DNA of 64,000 bases from Hahellaceae bacterium (lineage in GTDB: Bacteria; Pseudomonadota; Gammaproteobacteria; Pseudomonadales; Oleiphilaceae): assembly GCA_016744695.1 (NCBI GenBank), contig JADGDV010000006.1, forward strand, positions 96,554 to 160,553, in the 5' to 3' direction. The first letter of the stretch is position 1. Every line of letters begins with the position of its first letter. The notes beneath the pieces are model-generated. The model had not been told where the DNA came from. It was given only the letters and a program-made list of their open reading frames with translations, and made no database searches. Both the position numbers and the translations under genes were made by a program. Positions 1 to 9,061 of the stretch are shown one piece after another.

Positions 1-727
1 TAATATTCCAACCTGAACCTAAGGGGTCTTGCTCAGGATTAAACAGAGTCAGCACACGCTGCTTCTGATAGTCCCGCATAACAAACATCCACATAACGGG
101 TATTGCGGCTCCGACCACGGCAATAAATCCAGTGACCAGTTTTCCACTTATTCCTGCCAACAACAAGACAAAAATACCTGAAGCGGCAATCAATAACGAA
201 GTCCCTAAGTCAGGCTGCTTAATAACCAAAACAACAGGCATAAAAATAAGTACCAATACGCCTAATACATGCTTAAAACGGGGGGGTAAATACCGATCAG
301 ATAAGTACCATGCTGCCATCATAGGTACAGCAAGTTTCATAAACTCGGAGGGTTGAAAACGAGGCAAACCAGGTAGCTGCAGCCAACGTTGAGCGCCTTT
401 AGCGCCGGTACCAACGACTAACACAGCAACTAACGCGAGGAGCCCTAATAGAAAAAGCCAAGGAGACCAACGACGATAAACACTGGGGTCAAGTTGAGCA
501 AAGACAATCATAACAACAAAAGCTAAAACAAAACGCATTGCTTGTTTTTGAACATGAACGACACTTTCACCGCTGCCACTATACAGAACAAACAAGCCAA
601 CACAGGACAAGATTAACAGTAATATCAGCAACACAGGGTCAAGGTGGAGCTTAAATAGCAAGCCTCTACGATTTTGGAAATGATGCGCCCCCCCTTCAAG
701 TTGGCGAACAAATTCTTGATGAGCCAT
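1..727 (-). CDS. rodA: RodA, SEDS peptidoglycan glycosyltransferase (3' end outside window)
   Basis: Reading leftward from ATG at 727, the frame is open to the window edge (about 242 codons). The N-terminus is MAHQEFVRQLEGG, followed by several hydrophobic segments and the SEDS-family stretch around QPSEFMKLAVPMM, then a segment near VIKQPDLGTSL. RodA polymerises lateral-wall glycan strands in the inner membrane together with PBP2. The start lies 3 nt after the mrdA stop codon, the usual mrdA-mrdB arrangement, so the two are very likely co-transcribed and translationally coupled. The C-terminal third is missing only because the window ends. FtsW, the septal paralogue, is separate at 45157-46371. 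Confidence 0.96.
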   Translation of the reverse strand, partial: MAHQEFVRQLEGGAHHFQNRRGLLFKLHLDPVLLILLLILSCVGLFVLYSGSGESVVHVQKQAMRFVLAFVVMIVFAQLDPSVYRRWSPWLFLLGLLALVAVLVVGTGAKGAQRWLQLPGLPRFQPSEFMKLAVPMMAAWYLSDRYLPPRFKHVLGVLVLIFMPVVLVIKQPDLGTSLLIAASGIFVLLLAGISGKLVTGFIAVVGAAIPVMWMFVMRDYQKQRVLTLFNPEQDPLGSGWNI

Positions 728-730
728 ACG

Positions 731-2611
731 CTATTTTTCCTCCAGTGGCTCAGGGAAGTCTAAAACCCAGGCATCAAATATTTTTCGTGCAACAGGTGCT
801 GCGGCTGTACTTCCTCCACCGCCATTTTCAACAATCACCGCGACGGCAATTTCAGGTGACTCATACGGAGCAAAACCGATAAATAAGGCATGATCACGAT
901 GCCTTTCTGCAAGAGCTTCTGCATCGTACTCCTCTCCCTGCTTTATACCTACTACTTGAGCGGTTCCGGTTTTGCCTGCCATTTTATAAGTCGCTTTTCT
1001 ACCACTGCCTCTAGCGGTTCCTTTCTTACCGTGCATTACCGCTTTCATTGACCCTAAAATGTAATTCCAATCATCAGGGTTATTAATAAGGACATCATCA
1101 GGTGTATCATCATGCATGGTAGGTATTTCAACAATATCATCAGCGCTCACACCAGGGTAGATTTCTTGCGCTAAACGAGGTCGTTGCCACCCCCCTCTGT
1201 TAGCCAGCACAGCAGTTGCCGTCGCAAGCTGAAGCGGAGTTGCGAGCATAAACCCCTGCCCTATTCCCATGTTCAAAGAATCGCCAGGATACCAAGCAAG
1301 CCCTTTTGCACCGCGTTTCCATGCTCGACCTGGAAGTAAGCCTTGACGGTCTTCGGAAATATCCACAGCGGTTCTACTCCCTAGGCCAAAGCGGTCTAGG
1401 TATGACTCCATATTATCAACCCCTAACTTAAAAGCCATATCATAAAAGAACGTGTCACATGACTGCATAATAGCGTCAAAAAGATCGACGACCCCATGTC
1501 CATATTTCTTCCAGTCCCGATAAAATCGTTCATCATTTTTCAATTGGTACCAGCCTTGGTCACGAATCTTAGTCTGACGATTAACAACACCCGTATCGAG
1601 ACCTGCAAGCCCAATAATCGGTTTAATGGTCGACCCAGGGGGGTACTGCCCTTTCAAGGCTCGGTTAAATAAGGGGATATCTAAAGAGTCACGCAATGCT
1701 GAATAGGATTCATGATCAATACCTGTAACAAATAAATTAGGGTCAAAGCTGGGGGTGCTCACTAAGGCAAGAATCCCTCCGGTTGAAGGCTCAATAGCAA
1801 CAACCGCGCCTCTGCGACCAGCCATTGCATCTATGGCAATTTGTTGCAGTCGTACATCAATATTCAGCTTTATGTCTCGTCCAGGAATTGATGGTTCCTG
1901 ATCAAGCACTCTTAATACTCGTCCGCGTGCATTAGTTTCAACGGTTTGATGTCCCACTTTACCGTGCAGTACCTCTTCATAAAATTTTTCAACACCCAGT
2001 TTTCCAATATAGTTAGTGCCAGAATAATTGGTAGGGTCAACCCGCTTAAGTTCCTTGATATTTATTCTACCCACATAGCCCAACATATGCGCCATGGACT
2101 CTCCTAAAGGGTAATGCCTAACCAATTCGGCCTCAACTCCTACTCCAGGTAAAACATGACGTTTTACCGAAAGTCGAGCAATTTCAACTTCAGTAAGTTT
2201 TGATTTAAGCGGAACAGACTCATAAGGTTTTCTACGATTTTTTAATCGTTTTTTGAAGCGTTTAATCTGCTCATCGGTAAGCTCAACAATAGCTCCGATC
2301 TGCGCAATGGTTTGCTCTAGGTCAGGGCTACGCTCTTTGACTATAGATACGCTAAAGATAGGTTGATTATCTGCGAGCAAAACATTGTTACGATCATAGA
2401 TAAGCCCTCTTGTAGGCACAACTGACTGCAACTGCATACGGTTTTTATCTGAAAGGGTGGTGTAATGTTCGAAATCAACAGCCTGAAGATAGTAAATTCG
2501 AGTCAGTAACCCTGCAGCAATGATAAGAATACAAAACATGGCTAGCACAGCACGAAAGGTGAAAATTTGCTTTTCCCTGATAGGGTCTTTTAACATCCTT
2601 CCGGCGTTCAA
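731..2611 (-). CDS. mrdA: Penicillin-binding protein 2, elongasome transpeptidase
   Basis: Class B PBP of 626 residues, the usual length for PBP2. One transmembrane helix lies at about residues 18-40. The dimerisation domain follows (RGLIYDRNN near 69), then the transpeptidase domain with the active-site STIK motif (Ser about 327), an SCD motif near 385 and KTGTA near 545. It cross-links peptidoglycan during cell elongation with RodA, which is encoded immediately downstream. The full frame begins at a TTG codon (2611) with AGG about 8 nt upstream. An in-frame ATG at 2596 is preceded directly by GGAAGG, too close for a normal ribosome site, so the start is uncertain by five residues. Confidence 0.97.
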   Translation of the reverse strand: MNAGRMLKDPIREKQIFTFRAVLAMFCILIIAAGLLTRIYYLQAVDFEHYTTLSDKNRMQLQSVVPTRGLIYDRNNVLLADNQPIFSVSIVKERSPDLEQTIAQIGAIVELTDEQIKRFKKRLKNRRKPYESVPLKSKLTEVEIARLSVKRHVLPGVGVEAELVRHYPLGESMAHMLGYVGRINIKELKRVDPTNYSGTNYIGKLGVEKFYEEVLHGKVGHQTVETNARGRVLRVLDQEPSIPGRDIKLNIDVRLQQIAIDAMAGRRGAVVAIEPSTGGILALVSTPSFDPNLFVTGIDHESYSALRDSLDIPLFNRALKGQYPPGSTIKPIIGLAGLDTGVVNRQTKIRDQGWYQLKNDERFYRDWKKYGHGVVDLFDAIMQSCDTFFYDMAFKLGVDNMESYLDRFGLGSRTAVDISEDRQGLLPGRAWKRGAKGLAWYPGDSLNMGIGQGFMLATPLQLATATAVLANRGGWQRPRLAQEIYPGVSADDIVEIPTMHDDTPDDVLINNPDDWNYILGSMKAVMHGKKGTARGSGRKATYKMAGKTGTAQVVGIKQGEEYDAEALAERHRDHALFIGFAPYESPEIAVAVIVENGGGGSTAAAPVARKIFDAWVLDFPEPLEEK

Positions 2612-2623
2612 ACGTTCAACCTA

Positions 2624-3094
2624 CTACGATCGGTGATAAGGGTGGTTTCGTGTAATACTCCAGGCTCGATACAATTGTTCAGCCAGCAATACACGAACTA
2701 GGGGGTGAGGCAATGTTAAGGGGGATAACGACCACTGTTGATCAGCTCTGGCACGACACGAATCGGATAGACCATCAGGCCCACCAATCAATAAAGCAAC
2801 GTTGCGGCCACCCATTTGCCATTCTTCAGCCTGTTTAGCCAGTTTTTCAGTACTCCAGTTCCGGCCATTAACTTCTAGCGCGATAACATAATCTGAAGAA
2901 TCAACGGAGGCTAGCATCTGCTCACCTTCACGTTTGATAATTCTCTGAATATCTGCGTTTTTCCCCCGCTGCCCCAGAGGGATTTCGACAAGCTCAAGTG
3001 AAAATTCAACGGGTAGTCGACGAGCATATTCAGCATAGCCTTCATTGACCCATGAAGGCATTTTTGTTCCAACAGCGATTAGTTTTATTTTCAT
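2624..3094 (-). CDS. rlmH: 23S rRNA (pseudouridine1915-N3)-methyltransferase RlmH
   Basis: 156 residues, as expected for RlmH (155 in E. coli). This SPOUT-fold enzyme methylates pseudouridine 1915 in helix 69 of 23S rRNA using S-adenosylmethionine. The N-terminus [20 protein letters not shown] and the knot motif [10 protein letters not shown] are characteristic, and the C-terminal [14 protein letters not shown] tail contributes to the active site in the family. It sits between rsfS and mrdA, the conserved rsfS-rlmH-mrdA-rodA order, 12 nt before the mrdA frame. Confidence 0.97.
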   Translation of the reverse strand: MKIKLIAVGTKMPSWVNEGYAEYARRLPVEFSLELVEIPLGQRGKNADIQRIIKREGEQMLASVDSSDYVIALEVNGRNWSTEKLAKQAEEWQMGGRNVALLIGGPDGLSDSCRARADQQWSLSPLTLPHPLVRVLLAEQLYRAWSITRNHPYHRS

Positions 3095-3166
3095 GATTTC
3101 ATTCTATGCTATAAGAGCTGCGCCATATAAAACAATCTAAAACAGACCGTATAAATCAAGCTGATT

Positions 3167-3514
3167 TTAATCTATCGAGCCATCATCATTCGGTGTTTCT
3201 GTCCAAAAACGCTCAAGGTCATAAAATTCACGTGCAGAACTCTTCATTACATGAACTATGATATCACCCAAATCTACCAGTACCCAGTCACTACCCGCTC
3301 CACCTTCGACACCTAAAGGTAAAACACCATTCTCTTTAACATCTTCTACCACGTTATCAGCAATAGACTTTACATGCCGACTAGAAGTACCCGATGCAAC
3401 AACCATATACTCCGTCATACTGGTTCGTTCTTTTACATCCAGAACATTAATATCCTGAGCTTTCATATCGTCCAGTGACTTTAATACGATCTCTTTTAGC
3501 TTTTCACTCTTCAT
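3167..3514 (-). CDS. rsfS: Ribosomal silencing factor RsfS
   Basis: The Iojap/DUF143-family protein RsfS binds ribosomal protein uL14 on the 50S subunit and blocks subunit joining under starvation. The conserved core is visible in KAQDINVLDVKERTSMTEY, VVASGTSSRHVKSIAD and WVLVDLGDIIVHV. I place the start at the ATG at 3514 (MKSEKLKEI, 115 residues). A longer frame running up to 3598 would overlap nadD by more than 70 nt and adds residues not expected in the family. It follows nadD closely (11 nt), so the two are probably in one operon. Confidence 0.95.
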   Translation of the reverse strand: MKSEKLKEIVLKSLDDMKAQDINVLDVKERTSMTEYMVVASGTSSRHVKSIADNVVEDVKENGVLPLGVEGGAGSDWVLVDLGDIIVHVMKSSAREFYDLERFWTETPNDDGSID

Positions 3515-3524
3515 AGTTTTCTCA

Positions 3525-4178
3525 TTAAAAATACAATTTCTTATCACAAATATAGCGCCAAACTGAGTCTGGAACCAAATACCGAGCAGAACATCCACTC
3601 AATATTATTTCTCTAATCTTGGAACTTGAAACATCAAGCTCACTCAGCGCCAGCGGCACTATATAGCCTGAAGGCTGATCAAACAAGCCGTCAAAACCGT
3701 TAGTACCATCAAAACGACGAGTACGGTCAAAGCAGCAAGACTTAATTAAACCCCCAAGCTCTCCAGAAGTCGTTAATTCAAAGCCCGGTCGGGTTAAAAC
3801 AACAATATGGGCCAGTTTAGTTATTTCAAGCCACTGATGCCAATTAGGCAAGCCATTGAATGCATCTGTTCCCAAAACCAACACAACAGATTCATCAGGG
3901 CCATACTGCGCTCTTATACTTCTTAGGGAATCAACGGTGTAAGAAGGTCCTTTTCTAAGAATCTCCCGCGGATCAACAACTAATGTAGGCTCACCCTCTG
4001 CAGCCAAGTCAAGCATTTCGAGCCGCTGAGCCGAAGTAGCTCTTGGCTCCCCTCGGTGAACAGGTTCGAAACAGGGTAATAAATGCACATTGGCCTGTAA
4101 CAACTCACTCAGTTCAAGAGCCATTCTCAGGTGCCCTATATGCACTGGGTCATAAGTACCTCCCATGAAAACTTTCAT
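3525..4178 (-). CDS. nadD: Nicotinate-nucleotide adenylyltransferase NadD
   Basis: 217 residues. It carries the nucleotidyltransferase signature GGTYDPVHIGH at residues 6-16 and the C-terminal SSSKIREII motif (family form SxTxIR) near 186-194. NadD transfers AMP from ATP to nicotinate mononucleotide in NAD biosynthesis. It lies between proA and rsfS, as in many gammaproteobacteria. The ATG at 4178 starts directly into the conserved first beta strand, so the start is secure. Confidence 0.96.
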   Translation of the reverse strand: MKVFMGGTYDPVHIGHLRMALELSELLQANVHLLPCFEPVHRGEPRATSAQRLEMLDLAAEGEPTLVVDPREILRKGPSYTVDSLRSIRAQYGPDESVVLVLGTDAFNGLPNWHQWLEITKLAHIVVLTRPGFELTTSGELGGLIKSCCFDRTRRFDGTNGFDGLFDQPSGYIVPLALSELDVSSSKIREIILSGCSARYLVPDSVWRYICDKKLYF

Positions 4179-4200
4179 GAAAGGCTTCTACTTAACCCGC

Positions 4201-5457
4201 TCACTGGCGAATATGACCATCACCAAATACAACGTACTTTTGTGAGGTAAGGCCATCTAAACCAACCGGTCCACGGGCATGAATTTTATCAGTTGAAATA
4301 CCAATCTCAGCACCTAAACCATATTCAAACCCATCAGCAAAGCGCGTAGAGGCATTAATCATTACAGAGCTTGAATCTACCTCTGTAATAAACTGGCGAC
4401 CACGTGTGTAATTCTCGGTAACAATGGCGTCAGTGTGATGAGAGCCATATTGATTTATATGTACAATCGCTTCATCCATATCAGTTACTATTTTTATAGA
4501 AAGCACTGGAGCCAAGTACTCGGTAGACCAATCTTCTTCCGTTGCGCTCACTACATCACTCAATATACGCTGAGTCGCTGGACAGCCACGTAGCTCTACA
4601 CCTTCCTGCTTATACTTCGCAGCTAAAACAGGCAATACAAACTCGGCTATTGGCTCGTCAACCAACAAGGTTTCCATCGTATTACAGGTGCCATAGCGAT
4701 GTGTTTTAGCATTAAACGCAATATTTAAGGCTTTTTCACGATCCGCATCACGATCAATAAAAACATGACAAATACCATCAAGATGCTTTATTACCGCCAC
4801 CTTGGCATCACGGCTAACACGTTCGATTAAGCCCTTTCCGCCACGAGGTACAATAACATCAACATATTCCGGCATGGTTATCATCTCACCTACTGCCGCA
4901 CGGTCAGTGGTTTTTATCACTTGCACCGCATCTTCAGGTAAACCCACTTTAACCAAACCTGAATTAATACATGCAGCGATTGCTTGATTTGAGTGAATAG
5001 CTTCTGAGCCACCCCGCAAAATAGTCGCATTACCAGACTTTAGACAAAGGCTGGCCGCTTCAACCGTTACATTAGGTCTGGACTCATAAATAATGCCAAT
5101 AACACCTAAAGGAACACGCATTTTACCCACTTGAATACCCGATGGCATATATTTCATATCATCGATAATACCAACGGGGTCTGCCAGCGCAGCAACTTGC
5201 CGTAAACCTTCAATCATGGCATCAATTCGAGCAGGCGTTAATTCCAGACGATCAAGCATAGCCGGCTCAAGGCCGTTATCCCGACCGTTATCCATATCTT
5301 TACGATTGGCTTCTGCCAGTAAATCACGCGCACTGTCTAACGCCTCAGCCGTAGCATTGAGTGCATTATTTTTTGTTTCAGTGCTGGCCTTAGCCATTTG
5401 TGATGATGCTTTGCGGGCTTTCTCACCCACCTCTACCATGTATGCTTTTACATCCAT
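4201..5457 (-). CDS. proA: Gamma-glutamyl phosphate reductase ProA
   Basis: 418 residues, standard length. ProA reduces gamma-glutamyl phosphate to glutamate-5-semialdehyde with NADPH in proline biosynthesis. The aldehyde-dehydrogenase-like catalytic cysteine lies in [15 protein letters not shown]. Other conserved stretches are [16 protein letters not shown] and the C-terminal [17 protein letters not shown]. It is the first gene of the leftward proA-nadD-rsfS-rlmH-mrdA-rodA series and is divergent from the gene starting at 5607. The partner kinase proB is not in the window. Confidence 0.97.
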   Translation of the reverse strand: MDVKAYMVEVGEKARKASSQMAKASTETKNNALNATAEALDSARDLLAEANRKDMDNGRDNGLEPAMLDRLELTPARIDAMIEGLRQVAALADPVGIIDDMKYMPSGIQVGKMRVPLGVIGIIYESRPNVTVEAASLCLKSGNATILRGGSEAIHSNQAIAACINSGLVKVGLPEDAVQVIKTTDRAAVGEMITMPEYVDVIVPRGGKGLIERVSRDAKVAVIKHLDGICHVFIDRDADREKALNIAFNAKTHRYGTCNTMETLLVDEPIAEFVLPVLAAKYKQEGVELRGCPATQRILSDVVSATEEDWSTEYLAPVLSIKIVTDMDEAIVHINQYGSHHTDAIVTENYTRGRQFITEVDSSSVMINASTRFADGFEYGLGAEIGISTDKIHARGPVGLDGLTSQKYVVFGDGHIRQ

Positions 5458-5606
5458 CGTCTGTTCTCAATCTATAATCAATAAAGCTGCTACATTAAAT
5501 GGTATCGAATAAAAATCACGAGATCGAAGTAACAATTATTTATACGATACGCCAAAAGAGGTTATTATAACCGCCATGGCCGATGACACCAACAATAAAG
5601 GTTAAT

Positions 5607-6575
5607 ATGTCTCAGACTGAACTCAGCACTATAATTCGCACACGCCTGTACTACAGCGGTGCCATCATCACAGCTCTACTTGGGCTAACAGGACTACTAA
5701 CAGGTCATTTTGAAGGAGCGATTATTGCGCTACTTTTCTCGACATTATTAGTCGTTAATAATTTATTGAACAAAAACAACTTATTAACACATATCACAAC
5801 GCTTTTCCTTGCGGCATCAACATTACTAAGCATCATTAGCAGCGACCACTCTATCGCACCTTGGAGCTACATTTTCCCTTTGCTGTTGTTTTTTTTCTAT
5901 CCGTTAAAAATTGCGTGCATATCAGTGACACTTTACAGCCTGAGCCTCATCATTATTTTGAACTACCTGAGTTCAGGCCCATTAAAAGTTGAACTTCTTA
6001 TTAATTATTTACTTTGCCTAACCCTAACGGGTGGGTTTGTTTATCTTCGCGAAGTAAAAAACAAACAACTTAAACCTTTAAGGCGCACAGATAACCTCAC
6101 CCTTGCATCAACCAAAGAGCACCTGAATGACGATCTTGAAAAAGAGATTCAACGCAGCGAACGAGAAGGTACAGAGTTAAGCATAATGGCTCTGGCAGTC
6201 GATGATCGCGGTTTCGATCAGGTAGATACGGCAGACCATGACACGCTACTCAATAAATTAGGCCAAGTTTTACATGAAAACCTAAGGGCATTTGACAGCT
6301 ACTACCGCTGGAAAGATCATGAGTTTCTTATTATATCACCCTACACCAACACCAAAGATGCAATGAAAACAGCAGAAAAACTACGAATGCGCATCAAGGA
6401 ATCATTAAGCAATGATCAGCAATCAATCACGGTGAGTGTAGGAACCGCCAGTTTAAATGTTGGGGACAACGCATCATCAATGTTGGACATGTCTTTAACA
6501 GCGTTACATCAGGCTCAGGAAAGCGGTAACAACCGGACCCAATCTTATGTCTACGTTGACACCTCCCCCCTATAA
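5607..6575 (+). CDS. Membrane protein with degenerate GGDEF domain (I-site kept)
   Basis: About 322 residues from the ATG at 5607, chosen because AAAGG lies 5-6 nt upstream; an in-frame ATG at 5583 lacks a ribosome site. The N-terminal half holds roughly five or six hydrophobic segments, followed by a cytosolic domain with the GGDEF layout. The active-site signature is replaced by KDHEF, and the metal-site aspartate of the usual LDID motif is replaced (ALAVDD). The RxxD inhibitory motif is present as RAFD exactly five residues before the GGDEF position. I infer no cyclase activity but possible c-di-GMP binding. The next gene is a divergent paralogue of the same plan. No gene name is known to me. 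Confidence 0.85.
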   Translation: MSQTELSTIIRTRLYYSGAIITALLGLTGLLTGHFEGAIIALLFSTLLVVNNLLNKNNLLTHITTLFLAASTLLSIISSDHSIAPWSYIFPLLLFFFYPLKIACISVTLYSLSLIIILNYLSSGPLKVELLINYLLCLTLTGGFVYLREVKNKQLKPLRRTDNLTLASTKEHLNDDLEKEIQRSEREGTELSIMALAVDDRGFDQVDTADHDTLLNKLGQVLHENLRAFDSYYRWKDHEFLIISPYTNTKDAMKTAEKLRMRIKESLSNDQQSITVSVGTASLNVGDNASSMLDMSLTALHQAQESGNNRTQSYVYVDTSPL

Positions 6576-6607
6576 ACACTATTTATTTAAACAAAGGCCT
6601 GCGCCCA

Positions 6608-7588
6608 ATGACTGAATTCAAACTTAAAAATAATGTAAGAATAGTGACCTACGGGATGGCAGCACTATTTATGTTTTTTCTTGCTATTCAAAATTATCGT
6701 TATGGTTTTTATGAATTGGTTTACACCGCATCGCTACTTATCCCTCTGCTTAGTTTCGGTATCATTTTCACGTATGCTCAGCGCTACATTGAAATAAAAG
6801 ACTACACCCACCAGATATTACTAGCACTTATGGTTATGTTAATTGCCATCAATATTAACGATGAGTCAACTAATGCCATACACTGGATTTACCCCATCGG
6901 TCTTTTAAGTTATTTAATTCTACCGTTCAAAGCAGCTAATAACTTTAACGGCATCGCGTTATCTCTCATCACCCTGATTATTTTCTACATCCAGGGTGTT
7001 TATAGCGGCTTATTATTTTTCACAAGCTATTTACTAATCAGTGGTATAGCTGGGGTTTTTGCCTACTTACACCATCATAAAAGTCGCTCTCTTATTGAGT
7101 TATCTCTTCATGATGCACTCACTGGCGCTTATAACATGAAACATCTCGACGACACCTTAACCAAAGAAATCAGTCGATCAGACGTAACAGGGAACGCACT
7201 ATCACTCATCGCATTAAAGATTGATTATTTTGAGCAGTTTACAGAGCTAAATGGTAATAAGGCGAACAAGGAAGTGGTTATCGAACTTTCAAAAATGCTT
7301 GGAGGCATCATTCGCGCCGGTGACAGCCACTACTTCAGTGAAGGTAGCCCTTTTTATCTATTTCTACCTAACACCCCCCAAGAAGGCGTGTTGATAATGG
7401 CAGAGCGAGTACGTCGTACCATTGAAGAAAGTAATTGGTCCAGCCTTGACAGCATGACCGTCAGCATAGGTTGCACAACTTCTTTAAATAATATGGCCAC
7501 AGCAAAAAGCCTGCGCGATGAAGTGCATAACGCGCTTCAAGATGCAGAAACCAATGGCCACAATCGAGTTAATCACCATACTCAGTAA
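6608..7588 (+). CDS. Second membrane protein with degenerate GGDEF domain
   Basis: 326 residues starting at ATG 6608. The N-terminal 155 residues carry several hydrophobic helices. The GGDEF-type domain begins with the family hallmark SLHDALTGAYN near residues 166-176. The catalytic signature is EGSPF instead of GGDEF, and the first metal-binding Asp of LDID is Lys (ALKID). The inhibitory-site motif RAGD is preserved at the canonical five-residue spacing (residues 236-239). It looks like a catalytically dead cyclase that may sense c-di-GMP. It lies 32 nt after its paralogue and 23 nt before the DedA-PAP2 gene, so the three are probably one transcription unit. Confidence 0.87.
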   Translation: MTEFKLKNNVRIVTYGMAALFMFFLAIQNYRYGFYELVYTASLLIPLLSFGIIFTYAQRYIEIKDYTHQILLALMVMLIAININDESTNAIHWIYPIGLLSYLILPFKAANNFNGIALSLITLIIFYIQGVYSGLLFFTSYLLISGIAGVFAYLHHHKSRSLIELSLHDALTGAYNMKHLDDTLTKEISRSDVTGNALSLIALKIDYFEQFTELNGNKANKEVVIELSKMLGGIIRAGDSHYFSEGSPFYLFLPNTPQEGVLIMAERVRRTIEESNWSSLDSMTVSIGCTTSLNNMATAKSLRDEVHNALQDAETNGHNRVNHHTQ

Positions 7589-7611
7589 CAACTGACGCTG
7601 ACATTAAATCT

Positions 7612-9036
7612 ATGATGAATGAACTACAAAACCATCAGGAGTGGATTGCATTTGCAATATTCCTGATTTCATTTATTGAATCACTGGCTATCGCAGGGGT
7701 TATTGTACCCGGCGTTACTTTGCTATTTATGGCCGCCATAATCGCAGGAGGTGGTGCGTTATCCCTAGAAGCCTCTCTTTTCTGGGCCTTTTTGGGCGCC
7801 GTTGCAGGAGACGGCTTAAGCTTTGCTATTGGCCGCCACTTCAGCACGTCAATCACATCGGTATGGCCTGTCAGCCGCTACCCTCGCTTACTCGACTCAG
7901 GGAAACAGTTTTTCGATAAACATGGAGGGAAAAGCATATTAATAGGCCGATTTGTAGGCCCACTTCGCCCGATTCTCCCCCTTATTGCGGGTATGCTTCA
8001 TATGCCGCCCAAGCGCTTTTTATTCTTTAATATCGTATCGGCTTTTGGCTGGGCACCGCTTTATATATTGCCAGGCTATCTGGTGGGTGCATCAATATCA
8101 TTAGACATTGAGTTACCCCCTCATTTTTACCCTGTATTGTTGAGTGCTCTGGGTTTACTTGCCTGTATCTACCTTTTATTCGTAAGACTGCAGTGGGGCT
8201 TACAATACCAAGGAGGGCTGTATGATCGTCTTAAGCATTCGATGCTACGCTACGATAGCACCCACCGTTTTTGGCAAGCTCTATCTAGTGAGCGTACACA
8301 TGCAGGTGAATTCCCTCTCCCCTCGCTTATCCTCACTCTGTTCTCACTGGCTTTATTTAGCCTTTTAGCCCTTATTGTGACTCACACACACTGGCTACTC
8401 AGCATTAATGATCAAACATCTCAGTTTTTTGAATTACTCAGAAACCCGCTTTATGACCCCGTTTTTATTGTATTAACGATGCTGGGCGACCCTAAATTTT
8501 TGTATATTTCCTTCCCTATTTTTGTTGCTCTTTTATTTTTCAGGGGCTACTACGCAGCGGCTATTCATGTCACATTAGCGGGTATAGCTACATCATTAGT
8601 CACTCACGGGCTGAAAAACTATTTTGCGATCCCAAGGCCTGAGCTCGTTGTAAACGGCCCTATTTCATACGCATTCCCCAGTGGTCACACCAGTGGAATG
8701 GTTGTATTTTTAGGACTTTTTGCAGCATTTATTGCTCAGGAGTTACCGCAACGAAAACGCTGGGTGACTTATAGTTTATTTAGCATGCCGATGCTATTAA
8801 CGGGGCTTAGTCGGTTATATCTTGGCGTTCACTGGCTGAGCGATGTGATAGGTGGTCTACTGCTTGGTTTAATTATTTGCGGGATAACACGGGTAAGTTA
8901 TAGCCGTTTTGACAAGCAAGCGCTGAGTGTGGATGTATTTACCGTAATGGCATTTTTGGTGTGGGCAATGGCTTTATTTACTTACGTTTGGCAAGGCTTT
9001 CCTGAGGCTTTGAGTAATTATCAACGCCTCACGTAG
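7612..9036 (+). CDS. DedA-family / PAP2 lipid phosphatase fusion protein
   Basis: 474 residues in two parts. Residues 1-200 are a DedA (SNARE-associated/VTT) domain with the hydrophobic IESLAIAGVIVPG start and the GRFVGPLRPILPLIAG motif. Residues about 235-474 are a multi-pass PAP2 phosphatase with all three catalytic motifs: KNYFAIPRP, PSGH and SRLYLGVHWLSD. DedA proteins are linked to undecaprenyl-phosphate or phospholipid translocation, and PAP2 enzymes dephosphorylate lipid pyrophosphates. I infer coupled dephosphorylation and flipping of a lipid carrier, possibly undecaprenyl-PP. The exact substrate cannot be read from sequence. A REP-like repeat overlaps the stop region. Confidence 0.92.
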   Translation: MMNELQNHQEWIAFAIFLISFIESLAIAGVIVPGVTLLFMAAIIAGGGALSLEASLFWAFLGAVAGDGLSFAIGRHFSTSITSVWPVSRYPRLLDSGKQFFDKHGGKSILIGRFVGPLRPILPLIAGMLHMPPKRFLFFNIVSAFGWAPLYILPGYLVGASISLDIELPPHFYPVLLSALGLLACIYLLFVRLQWGLQYQGGLYDRLKHSMLRYDSTHRFWQALSSERTHAGEFPLPSLILTLFSLALFSLLALIVTHTHWLLSINDQTSQFFELLRNPLYDPVFIVLTMLGDPKFLYISFPIFVALLFFRGYYAAAIHVTLAGIATSLVTHGLKNYFAIPRPELVVNGPISYAFPSGHTSGMVVFLGLFAAFIAQELPQRKRWVTYSLFSMPMLLTGLSRLYLGVHWLSDVIGGLLLGLIICGITRVSYSRFDKQALSVDVFTVMAFLVWAMALFTYVWQGFPEALSNYQRLT

Positions 9037-9053
9037 GGTGCGCCGTGCGCACC
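9033..9053 (+). repeat. REP-like 21-nt repeat, copy 1
   Basis: The sequence reads GTAGGGTGCGCC followed by GTGCGCACC. It contains the self-complementary arms GGTGCGC/GCGCACC and begins at the 3' end of the DedA-PAP2 gene. Near-identical copies lie at 14366-14386 and 31012-31032. It sits between convergent genes and could form a hairpin in either transcript. Confidence 0.8.
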
Positions 9054-9061
9054 GGTATTTT

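Noticed and set aside
3515..3598. N-terminal extension of rsfS into nadD
   Set aside because: It would overlap nadD by over 70 nt and adds residues not expected in the family; the ATG at 3514 fits the usual length.
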